Below are positions 57,408 through 64,000 of a DNA stretch of 64,000 nt, piece after piece. This DNA comes from Butyrivibrio sp. AC2005. GTDB taxonomy: Bacteria; Bacillota; Clostridia; Lachnospirales; Lachnospiraceae. A program made the position numbers and the translations under genes. The notes under the pieces were generated by a model. It had not been told where the DNA came from. It saw only the letters and a program-made list of their open reading frames with translations, and ran no database searches. The stretch lies in assembly GCF_000424145.1 (NCBI RefSeq), contig NZ_KE384137.1, positions 124,001-188,000 of the forward strand, given 5' to 3'. Each line of letters opens with the position of its first letter. Position 1 is the stretch's first letter.

Positions 57408-58163
57408 ATGAAGAAACTGAGATTGAAATTTTCAAAGCATGGACCTATACGTTTTTTAGGGCATCTCGATGTAATGCGATATGTTCAGAAAGCAATAAGA
57501 CGTGCTGAAATAGATATTAAATACAGTGAGGGATACAGTCCTCATCAGATACTTTCCTTTGCACAGCCGTTAAGTGTAGGTTCTACAACAGATGGCGACT
57601 ACATGGATATAACCGTTATTAGCTGTGAAAGCCCCCAGGCTGTTATGGATGCACTCAATGGTGCTATGAATGAAGGTATTGTAATTACAGCAATAAAGGA
57701 ATTACCTGAAAAATGCGATAATGCAATGACAAGTGTCGCAGCTGCTGAATATTTAATATCCTTTAGAGCCGGAAAAGAGCCTTCTTTTGACCTGGAAAAG
57801 GTTTTTGATAATTTTATGCAGCAAAATGAAATACCCGCTGTAAAGAAGACCAAAAACGGCGAGAAAATAATTGACATAAAGCCTTTAATCTATAAATGGG
57901 AAATCATAAAAGATAACACAATACATGTTTTATTATCTGCCGGTAGCAGTTCAAATCTTAAAGCAGCACTTTTGGTGGAAAGCCTGTTTTCTTTTGCAGA
58001 TGAAGAAATGAAAGAATTTGCAGCAGTATATCACAGACTTGACACCTATCTTTCGGGAACTGATGATAAAGGATACTATTTACAGCCGATGATACCCGAA
58101 ATGCTTTCGGAAGAATCTTTTGCCAGGGATAAAAATTTATCTGAAGGGAAAATATATGTTTGA
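57408..58163 (+). CDS. TIGR03936 radical SAM-linked protein (DUF2344)
   Basis: A 251-residue soluble protein starting KLRLKFSKHGPIRFLGHLDVMRYVQKAIRRAEI, the DUF2344 signature. It normally accompanies, or is fused to, the TIGR03960 radical SAM protein encoded just upstream. Its role is unknown, probably as an accessory or substrate-binding protein. The end overlaps the next gene by 8 bases. Confidence 0.9.
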   Translation: MKKLRLKFSKHGPIRFLGHLDVMRYVQKAIRRAEIDIKYSEGYSPHQILSFAQPLSVGSTTDGDYMDITVISCESPQAVMDALNGAMNEGIVITAIKELPEKCDNAMTSVAAAEYLISFRAGKEPSFDLEKVFDNFMQQNEIPAVKKTKNGEKIIDIKPLIYKWEIIKDNTIHVLLSAGSSSNLKAALLVESLFSFADEEMKEFAAVYHRLDTYLSGTDDKGYYLQPMIPEMLSEESFARDKNLSEGKIYV

Positions 58164-59196
58164 TGTCATAATTACAAAATGGCATGAACATCTCACATGC
58201 ATTGGTATAAAGGAAAATAGGGTTCAGTATATCGATATTCTGGATTCGAAGGACAGAACTGGAAACATATATGTAGGAAGAGTTGAAAACATTGTTGCCA
58301 ATCTTAGTTCTGCTTTTGTTCGCATTGAGAAGGAAAGCGGCAAACATGGAATTGGATTTTTGCCATTAAAATCTCTTCCCGCAAAAATGATTCTCAATAG
58401 AAGTGTTGAATCATCAAATGAATTAAAAGCCGGTGATATAGTTCTTGTTCAGGTAAGTGTTGAGGAGATTAAGACTAAACAGGCAAGACTGACCGGTAAA
58501 ATTGATTTTTCAAAAGCTGATTTTTCAGGCGATGACGAAAAGCTTTTGGCCATTGCAAAAACAAGAACAGAATATCAGCAAATTAGTAATGATATTTCGA
58601 CTGCTGCTGATGAAATCGAAAAGGCCTGCAATATTTTATCCAATATTACAGATGATTCAGATTATAAAATCGTAACGGATGATAATCATATCTACAATGA
58701 ACTCATCGAAAGAAAAGATTTGTTTATTGATAATGTTAATATAGAGCTATACAGTGAAAAAGAAAAAAGACTACCGCTCTTTGTACATTATAGTCTGACG
58801 AGTAGGACGGAAGATCTATTCAGAAAAAAGGTCTGGCTTGATTCAGGGGCATTTCTGGTAATAGAACAAACAGAAACCCTTAATCTTATAGATGTTAATT
58901 CTGGGAAAGCTCTTAAGAAAAATGAGCAGTTTTTTCTGGAATTAAACAAAGAAGCAGCCAGAGAGGCGTATCGACAGATCAGACTCAGGAACCTTTCCGG
59001 TATGATTCTTATAGACTTTGTTACACTTAGCAAATCAGAAACCAAGGATGAATTGATAAGATATATAAAAGATCTGATCAGAAATGATCCTATGAATCTG
59101 ACATTTATTGATTTAACCAAATTAGGAATTATTGAATTTACCAGAGATAAAAGAAAGAAATCTCTACGAGAAACTATTGACATAAAAAAGATGTGA
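58156..59196 (+). CDS. rng: Short RNase E/G family ribonuclease
   Basis: Endoribonuclease of the Rne/Rng family. An S1-like RNA-binding domain is at residues 35-115 (GNIYVGRVENIVANLSSAFVRI), and the DNase I-like catalytic part has Asp246 (LIDVNSG) and Asp287 (LIDFVTL). At 346 residues it ends shortly after FTRDKRKKSLRETI, so the CPxC zinc-link and small domain found after this point in RNase G are missing. That could prevent the usual tetramer. ATG 58156 is chosen with GAAGGGA upstream. It precedes rplU, a common arrangement. Confidence 0.88.
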   Translation: MFDVIITKWHEHLTCIGIKENRVQYIDILDSKDRTGNIYVGRVENIVANLSSAFVRIEKESGKHGIGFLPLKSLPAKMILNRSVESSNELKAGDIVLVQVSVEEIKTKQARLTGKIDFSKADFSGDDEKLLAIAKTRTEYQQISNDISTAADEIEKACNILSNITDDSDYKIVTDDNHIYNELIERKDLFIDNVNIELYSEKEKRLPLFVHYSLTSRTEDLFRKKVWLDSGAFLVIEQTETLNLIDVNSGKALKKNEQFFLELNKEAAREAYRQIRLRNLSGMILIDFVTLSKSETKDELIRYIKDLIRNDPMNLTFIDLTKLGIIEFTRDKRKKSLRETIDIKKM

Positions 59197-59211
59197 TGTT
59201 ATTATTCAGTA

Positions 59212-59280
59212 GTATGCCGCTTAACGAGGTATAAGTGGATTAATTTTTATCCCACCATAGTTAGCGAGATTTGGAAGAAG
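59212..59280 (+). promoter_or_regulatory. Candidate ribosomal protein L21 leader
   Basis: The 94-base gap between rng and rplU can fold. CCGCTTA (59217-59223) pairs with TAAGTGG (59232-59238), and an alternative pairs GTGG (59235-59238) with CCAC (59252-59255). Firmicute rplU-rpmA operons often carry an L21 autoregulatory leader here. I cannot confirm the consensus by eye. Confidence 0.35.
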
Positions 59281-59290
59281 GAGGTGCCTT

Positions 59291-59599
59291 ATGTACGCAA
59301 TTATTGTTACTGGTGGTAAGCAGTACAAGGTTTCCGAGGGCGACGTTATTCGTGTTGAGAAGCTTGACGTAGAAGCCGGAAAAGAAGTTACATTTGATAA
59401 TGTTATTGCAGTAAATGATGACAATACTCTTAAGGTTGCTGGTGATGTAGCAAACGCTAAGGTTAGCGCAACTGTTATGGAACAGGGCAAGGGCAAGAAG
59501 GTTATCGTTTATAAGTACAAGAGTAAGACCGGTTATCATAAGAAGAACGGTCACAGACAGTGCTTCACAGCTGTGAAGATTGATAAGATTTCACTGTAA
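59291..59599 (+). CDS. rplU: Ribosomal protein L21
   Basis: A 102-residue 50S protein beginning MYAIIVTGGKQYKVSEGDVIRVEKL and ending in the 23S-binding tail KSKTGYHKKNGHRQCFTAVKI. GAAGGAGGTG lies upstream of ATG 59291. It heads the rplU-prp-rpmA operon. Confidence 0.98.
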   Translation: MYAIIVTGGKQYKVSEGDVIRVEKLDVEAGKEVTFDNVIAVNDDNTLKVAGDVANAKVSATVMEQGKGKKVIVYKYKSKTGYHKKNGHRQCFTAVKIDKISL

Positions 59600-59623
59600 T
59601 CTTGTAAATGAGTGTTTGCAGAT

Positions 59624-59953
59624 ATGACAAATATCGTTATTCGTAAAAATAAAGATGGTGAGTATTTAGGCTTTAAGCTTGAAGGACATGCCGGCTCCGG
59701 AGAATATGGCAAGGATATAGTTTGTGCTGCGATTTCTATCTTAAGCATAAACACTGTTAATTCATTGGAGAAGTTTACTGATGATGATTTCAAGTGTGAT
59801 GCCGATCCTGAAAAGGGATATATAGAAGTGTCTACCGAGAAGGGTTTCTCGGAGGATGGAGATCTTTTAATGAGATCTTTTGAGCTTGGCATTACAGGCG
59901 TCTACAAACAATATGGAAATGAGTTTTTGAACATTAAATTCGAGGAGGTGTAA
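59624..59953 (+). CDS. prp: Ribosomal-processing cysteine protease Prp
   Basis: Protease that removes the N-terminal extension of L27. The catalytic His and Cys are in EGHAGSGEYGKDIVCAAIS. ATG 59624 (MTNIVIRKNKDGEYLGF) matches the family start better than GTG 59612; neither has a good Shine-Dalgarno. The gene lies between rplU and rpmA, and the downstream L27 carries the matching cleavage site. Confidence 0.94.
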   Translation: MTNIVIRKNKDGEYLGFKLEGHAGSGEYGKDIVCAAISILSINTVNSLEKFTDDDFKCDADPEKGYIEVSTEKGFSEDGDLLMRSFELGITGVYKQYGNEFLNIKFEEV

Positions 59954-59956
59954 GTC

Positions 59957-60241
59957 ATGTTGAATATGGACCTTCAATTTTTTGCTCATAAGAAGGGAGT
60001 CGGATCCACAAAGAATGGTCGTGATTCCGAGTCTAAGCGTCTTGGAGCAAAGAGAGCTGACGGACAATTCGTAAAGGCTGGAAATATTTTATACAGACAG
60101 CGTGGCACTCATATTCATCCCGGTGTAAATGTTGGTATCGGTAAGGATGATACTCTTTTTGCACTTGTTGATGGTGTGCTTCGTTTTGAACGCAAGGGCC
60201 GCGATAAGAAGCAGGCTAGCGTTTATGCTGTAGAGAAGTAA
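59957..60241 (+). CDS. rpmA: Ribosomal protein L27 with Prp-cleaved N-terminal extension
   Basis: A 94-residue 50S protein. The first nine residues, MLNMDLQFF, precede [14 protein letters not shown], so the Prp cleavage motif (LQFF before AHKK) is intact. GAGGAGGT is 8 bases upstream of ATG 59957. A strong terminator follows. Confidence 0.98.
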   Translation: MLNMDLQFFAHKKGVGSTKNGRDSESKRLGAKRADGQFVKAGNILYRQRGTHIHPGVNVGIGKDDTLFALVDGVLRFERKGRDKKQASVYAVEK

Positions 60242-60260
60242 TCAGTATCGTTATGTATTG

Positions 60261-60294
60261 GGCTCCAAACATGTTATTGTTTGGAGCCTTTTTT
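60261..60294 (+). terminator. Rho-independent terminator after rpmA
   Basis: GGCTCCAAAC (60261-60270) pairs with GTTTGGAGCC (60279-60288) and is followed by six T. Confidence 0.93.
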
Positions 60295-60353
60295 ATCTAA
60301 AATTAGTTTTTGCAAGCAAAAATCAATTTTCTAAAAATTATAGGAGACAGAAA

Positions 60354-61751
60354 ATGCCCGCATTTGTTGATAGAGCGAGAATATTTGTTAAAAGCGGTAA
60401 GGGTGGAGATGGACACGTTTCTTTCAGACGTGAGAAATTTGTTGCCAACGGCGGACCTGATGGCGGAGACGGCGGAAAAGGTGGAGACGTCATTATTAAA
60501 GTTGATTTGGGAATAAATACTCTTTCTGATTTTCATTATGGCGGCAAATATAAGGCTGAGAATGGTGAAGATGGTGGAAAAAGACGTTGTCATGGCAAAT
60601 CAGGTTCTGACATTATTATAAAAGTTCCACAGGGAACTGTTATAAAAGAGGCATCAAGCGGTAAGGTCATTGTTGATATGTCCGGAGACACCACTGAGTT
60701 TGTTCTTTTAAAGGGTGGAAAAGGCGGAAATGGAAATATGCATTATGCGACAAGTACAATGCAGGCTCCTCGATATGCTCAACCTGGACAACCCGCTAAA
60801 GAATTGGAAATAATGCTCGAGCTGAAGATGATTGCGGACGTTGGTCTTGTTGGCTTTCCTAATGTTGGTAAATCAACATTTCTTACAAAGGTTAGTAATG
60901 CAAAGCCTAAGGTTGCAAACTACCACTTTACAACATTAACTCCTATTCTCGGAGTTGTAAGTTTGAATGATGCAAGAGGATTTGTTGTTGCTGATATTCC
61001 AGGGCTGATTGAAGGAGCTGCTGACGGAGCAGGTCTTGGCCATGAATTTTTAAGGCATATTGAGCGTACAAGAATAATGATTCATGTTGTTGATGCAGCC
61101 GGAACTGAAGGCAGAGATCCTTTTGAAGATATAGAAGCAATTAATAATGAGCTTTCAAAGTATAATGCCGATATCACCAAAAAGCCTCAGGTAATAGCTG
61201 CAAACAAAATTGATATGCTTCCTGATGGTGAAGAGTCTGAGATAATTCAGAGGCTTCGTGAAAAATTTGAGCCACAAGGGGTTAAGGTTTTTGCAACATC
61301 AACCCTAACTGGTAAAGGAATTAGTGAACTGTTATACTATATTAGCAGGGAACTTGATAATTTAGGCGAAGAGACTTTTGTATTTGAAAGCGAATATGAT
61401 CCTGAAGTAGAGCTTAAGACAGAAAATGAAGCCTTCACTGTTGAATACGATTCCGCAGAGAAGGAATACGTTATTGAAGGTCCTAAGATTGAGAAAATGC
61501 TTGGATATACAAATCTTGATTCTGAAAAGGGATTTGCTTTCTTCCAGAATTTCCTTGTAGAAAACGGCATTCTTGATCAGCTTGAAGCTCTTGGAATTCA
61601 GGAAGGTGATACTGTACGTATGTATGGTAACAGTTTTGACTATTATAGAAATGCTGATACGGAAACCGGTTCTGAAAATGAAGAATCAGCTCCTGATCAG
61701 GATGATAATATAGACTATGATTCGGAGGAAAATGATGAATTTAACGAGTAA
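60354..61751 (+). CDS. obgE: GTPase ObgE/CgtA
   Basis: Essential GTPase for 50S assembly and stress response. The N-terminal Obg domain (1-158) is glycine-rich (KSGKGGDGHVSFRREKFV, GPDGGDGGKGGD). The G domain has GFPNVGKSTF, the switch II DIPGLIEGA and ANKID. A C-terminal OCT domain and an acidic tail follow. The frame opens upstream at 60258, across the terminator, so ATG 60354 with TAGGAGA upstream is the true start. It is 465 residues. Confidence 0.97.
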   Translation: MPAFVDRARIFVKSGKGGDGHVSFRREKFVANGGPDGGDGGKGGDVIIKVDLGINTLSDFHYGGKYKAENGEDGGKRRCHGKSGSDIIIKVPQGTVIKEASSGKVIVDMSGDTTEFVLLKGGKGGNGNMHYATSTMQAPRYAQPGQPAKELEIMLELKMIADVGLVGFPNVGKSTFLTKVSNAKPKVANYHFTTLTPILGVVSLNDARGFVVADIPGLIEGAADGAGLGHEFLRHIERTRIMIHVVDAAGTEGRDPFEDIEAINNELSKYNADITKKPQVIAANKIDMLPDGEESEIIQRLREKFEPQGVKVFATSTLTGKGISELLYYISRELDNLGEETFVFESEYDPEVELKTENEAFTVEYDSAEKEYVIEGPKIEKMLGYTNLDSEKGFAFFQNFLVENGILDQLEALGIQEGDTVRMYGNSFDYYRNADTETGSENEESAPDQDDNIDYDSEENDEFNE

Positions 61752-62031
61752 ACAGCGTTCTTATCTTAAAGGACTTGCTATGAATCTTGATCCGGTTTTC
61801 CAGATTGGTAAAGCTGCGGTTACTCCCGAAGTAACAGAAAGTGTTTTAGAATGCTTTAACAATAAGGAACTTATAAAAGGATCTATTTTGAAAAACTGCA
61901 CTGATGATGTTAAGGAAGTTGCCAATACGGTAGCAGAGAGAACCAGATCAACACTTGTACAGGTGATCGGAAGAAAATTTGTTCTTTATAAGCCTTTTCA
62001 CGAGAACCCTGAAATAAAGCTTCCCAAGTAA
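61735..62031 (+). CDS. yhbY: YhbY-family CRM-domain RNA-binding protein
   Basis: A 98-residue CRM-domain protein associated with 50S precursors. The motif MNLTSKQRSYLKGLAMNLDPVFQIGKAAVT is typical. ATG 61735 follows GGAGG by 6 bases and overlaps the last 17 bases of obgE, so it is translationally coupled to it. Confidence 0.93.
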   Translation: MNLTSKQRSYLKGLAMNLDPVFQIGKAAVTPEVTESVLECFNNKELIKGSILKNCTDDVKEVANTVAERTRSTLVQVIGRKFVLYKPFHENPEIKLPK

Positions 62032-62094
62032 TATTATTTTATTGTTATTAGTTTGTTTTTTCATAAAAATGCATAAAAGAGGTGACAGAATAAT

Positions 62095-62757
62095 ATGGCA
62101 AGTAGAAAAATCGGTATTTTAGGCGGAACATTTGATCCAATACATAATGCTCATCTGATTTTAGGTGAAGCAGCAAGAGAACAGTTTGGTTTGGACAGAG
62201 TGATTTTTATTCCCAGCGGATGTCCTTATATGAAAGGACAGAATAATAATATTACTCCCGGTGAGCTTAGATATCAGATGGTTAAACTCGCTATAGACAG
62301 TAATCCGTATTTTACCTGTTCACGCATTGAGATTGACCGTGAGGGAAATACTTATACAATTGACACACTGTATGAGCTTGAAAAAATGTACCCCGGAGAT
62401 GAGATATACTTAATCCTTGGTGGAGATACTTTTACGCAGATTGAAAGCTGGTATAAGAGTGAAGAGATATTTAAAAACTGTGTTCTTCTTGCAGCAATAC
62501 GAAATAATATGTCTATTGCAGACATGGATGCACAGAGAAGGTATCTTCATGATAAATACGGAGCTGATGTTCGTATTCTTCAGTATAACAATATTGAAAT
62601 ATCAAGTAGTGACATAAGAGCTCGTATAATGACTGGTAGATCTGTAAGATACATGTTACCTGAATCGGTCATTGAATTTGCAAGCTTGAAAAATATATAC
62701 AATGGTATGGGCTCTTCTAATGATGAAGATGATGATATGAAAATTTATCACGGTTAA
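62095..62757 (+). CDS. nadD: Nicotinate-nucleotide adenylyltransferase
   Basis: Makes deamido-NAD from nicotinate mononucleotide and ATP. The 220-residue protein has GILGGTFDPIHNAHLILGEAA at the N-terminus and ISSSDIRARI near the C-terminus, with an acidic extra tail (DEDDDMK). AAGAGGTGA precedes ATG 62095. nadD-yqeK-rsfS is a standard Firmicute cluster. Confidence 0.96.
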   Translation: MASRKIGILGGTFDPIHNAHLILGEAAREQFGLDRVIFIPSGCPYMKGQNNNITPGELRYQMVKLAIDSNPYFTCSRIEIDREGNTYTIDTLYELEKMYPGDEIYLILGGDTFTQIESWYKSEEIFKNCVLLAAIRNNMSIADMDAQRRYLHDKYGADVRILQYNNIEISSSDIRARIMTGRSVRYMLPESVIEFASLKNIYNGMGSSNDEDDDMKIYHG

Positions 62758-62785
62758 TTCTTAGGAGGCTAAGTCTTTATATACT

Positions 62786-63367
62786 ATGAAAATTATTGAA
62801 TTATCACATAAGCTCAGAAAAGAGATGAAGCTTGTATTAAATGCAGACAGATTCGATCATACTCTTGGTGTAGCATATACTGCAGCAAATATGGCCGCGG
62901 TTCATGATGCTTCACTCGAAAAGGCATTGATAGCCGGGTATCTTCATGATTGCGCCAAGAACCTGGAACACGAAGAGCAAATAAGAATTTGCGAAAAGTA
63001 CAATGTTGAAATTACAGACATTGAAAAAAGAAATCCCGCACTTATTCATGCAAAAGCAGGGATGTGCCTGGCAGAACATAAATATGGCTATGAAGATAAG
63101 GAAATACTCGGAGCAATCAGATGGCATACTACAGGGCATCCGGGTATGACTGATCTTGAGAAAATTGTATTTATTGCAGATTTTATCGAGCCAAACAGAA
63201 AGCCTTTGGAACATATGGATTCTATAAGAAAGCTGGCTTATGCTGATCTTGATAAATGTATGCTAAAGATATTGGAGGACACAATTCATTATCTTAATAA
63301 CATAGATAAGGAATGTGATCCTATGACCTGGCAAACCTATGAATATTATTTAAAAAAGGAAAAATAA
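62786..63367 (+). CDS. yqeK: YqeK-family HD-domain hydrolase
   Basis: A 193-residue HD protein of the YqeK family, which hydrolyses diadenosine tetraphosphate symmetrically. The His in DHTLGVAYTAANMA, the HD pair in GYLHDCAKNL and AIRWHTTGHPGMT are the metal ligands. A GGAGG lies 13 bases upstream of ATG 62786, a wide spacing. Confidence 0.92.
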   Translation: MKIIELSHKLRKEMKLVLNADRFDHTLGVAYTAANMAAVHDASLEKALIAGYLHDCAKNLEHEEQIRICEKYNVEITDIEKRNPALIHAKAGMCLAEHKYGYEDKEILGAIRWHTTGHPGMTDLEKIVFIADFIEPNRKPLEHMDSIRKLAYADLDKCMLKILEDTIHYLNNIDKECDPMTWQTYEYYLKKEK

Positions 63368-63369
63368 CA

Positions 63370-63735
63370 ATGGCTGAACATTCAATTGAAAACTCAAAAA
63401 ACATGGTGAAGCTTGCTGTAGAAGCACTTGAAAATACAAAAGGCATGGATATCGAAATAATCGATATCAGTGAAGTATCAACTCTTGGTGACTTCTTTAT
63501 AGTCGCAAGCGGTTCAAACCGTTCACAGATTCAGGCTATGGCAGACAGAGTTGAAGAAACTCTCGGTAAAGCAGGATATGACAAAAAGGATATTGAAGGA
63601 TATGAGAGTGCTTTTTGGATTCTTCAGGATTTTGGTGACATTATAGTACATATTTTCGACCAGGAAAATCGTTTGTTTTATGATCTCGAGAGAATATGGA
63701 GAGATGGTAAACATATCACCAAAGATGAATTATAA
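63370..63735 (+). CDS. rsfS: Ribosome silencing factor RsfS
   Basis: Binds L14 and blocks subunit joining in poor conditions. The 121-residue length and the segments KGMDIEIIDISEVSTLGDFFIVASG and GDIIVHIFDQENRLFYDLERIW are diagnostic. It starts two bases after yqeK. Confidence 0.96.
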   Translation: MAEHSIENSKNMVKLAVEALENTKGMDIEIIDISEVSTLGDFFIVASGSNRSQIQAMADRVEETLGKAGYDKKDIEGYESAFWILQDFGDIIVHIFDQENRLFYDLERIWRDGKHITKDEL

Positions 63736-63750
63736 TTGTATTTAAATGAT

Positions 63751-63788
63751 AAAAGCTGCATGAAAACAAATATTTCGTGCAGCTTTTT
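63751..63788. terminator. Bidirectional terminator between rsfS and lexA
   Basis: AAAAGCTGCATGAAA (63751-63765) pairs with TTTCGTGCAGCTTTTT (63773-63788) with one wobble. A and T runs on both sides let it serve both converging genes. Confidence 0.85.
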
Positions 63789-63812
63789 GTATATATGGAA
63801 AAGCCATTATAT

Positions 63813-64000
63813 TTAATATAATCTGAGTACTCCGAATACACGGCCAAGAATCTCACAATCATCAACTATTATAGGATCCATGTCATCATTCTCTGGCTGT
63901 AATCTGATATGTCCGTTCTCTTTATAGAATGTCTTAACAGTAGCAGAATCATCAATCAATGCTACTATCTGTTCTCCGTTACGGGCTGTATCACAGGCTT
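63813..64000 (-). CDS. lexA: LexA repressor, C-terminal part (cut by window edge)
   Basis: The reverse strand encodes the end of Lex[22 protein letters not shown], then [10 protein letters not shown] and [12 protein letters not shown] before the stop. [10 protein letters not shown] holds the catalytic Lys of the S24 self-cleavage site. The N-terminal DNA-binding half lies beyond position 64000. It is the only gene on this strand and controls the SOS response, of which ruvAB are often targets; no LexA box was verified in front of ruvA. Confidence 0.92.
   Translation of the reverse strand, partial: ACDTARNGEQIVALIDDSATVKTFYKENGHIRLQPENDDMDPIIVDDCEILGRVFGVLRLY

Overview
This is an AT-rich, densely packed window in which every complete gene reads left to right; the only opposing gene is a lexA fragment at the far right edge. 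Gene content and protein style suggest an anaerobic Firmicute of the class Clostridia, most likely a Lachnospiraceae (Butyrivibrio, Pseudobutyrivibrio or Roseburia-like). The reasons are a short HisG with HisZ, the Prp protease with a cleavable L27, the RodA/PBP, U32 and ZapA gene order, GerW, and a GH5-GT2 cellulose-synthase-like protein. No rRNA, tRNA, CRISPR array, insertion sequence or phage gene was seen. No gene-free stretch exceeds 300 bases.

Layout. 0.1-10.6 kb: branched-chain amino acid synthesis (ilvN, ilvC, leuC, leuD, ilvE). It is interleaved with a YfhO-type membrane glycosyltransferase, a CsbB-type glycosyltransferase, an Mrp ATPase and an AI-2E family membrane protein. 10.7-19.3 kb: an accessory block lying between a NusG-II domain gene and a Gx transporter gene, which often sit side by side in Clostridia. 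The block holds a STAS protein, a 1076-aa GH5 + cellulose synthase + PilZ-like fusion, a STAS + APH-like kinase fusion, an RsbW-like ATPase, a membrane RsbU/SpoIIE phosphatase and a 228-aa unknown protein that resembles a decayed GHKL ATPase. 19.3-23.0 kb: a 1251-aa hybrid sensor kinase with two sensor modules and a decayed first HisKA. 23.1-32.8 kb: ruvAB, zapA, a U32 protein, a RodA/PBP pair, a DUF2953 protein, gerW and a J-domain coiled-coil protein.

32.9-43.2 kb: rpmB, asp23, fakA, recG, degV, a type IIA topoisomerase pair (probably parE/parC) and rsmD. 43.3-46.2 kb: a secreted transglutaminase-like surface protein. 46.2-50.4 kb: coaD, a coiled-coil protein, two pseudouridine synthases around an unknown membrane protein, and recU. 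50.5-55.5 kb: a partial his operon (hisZ, G, D, B, IE) whose HisIE carries a decayed TIM-barrel head. 55.5-63.7 kb: two radical-SAM-associated genes, a short RNase G, rplU-prp-rpmA, obgE, yhbY, nadD, yqeK and rsfS.

The strongest candidate for an undescribed system is 11.2-18.8 kb. It looks like a complete phospho-partner-switch (two STAS proteins, a kinase, a phosphatase and possibly a pseudo-kinase) built around a self-contained cellulose-type synthase whose PilZ-like domain lacks the cyclic-di-GMP binding residues. I infer that the usual c-di-GMP control of cellulose export may here be replaced or supplemented by serine phosphorylation of STAS proteins.
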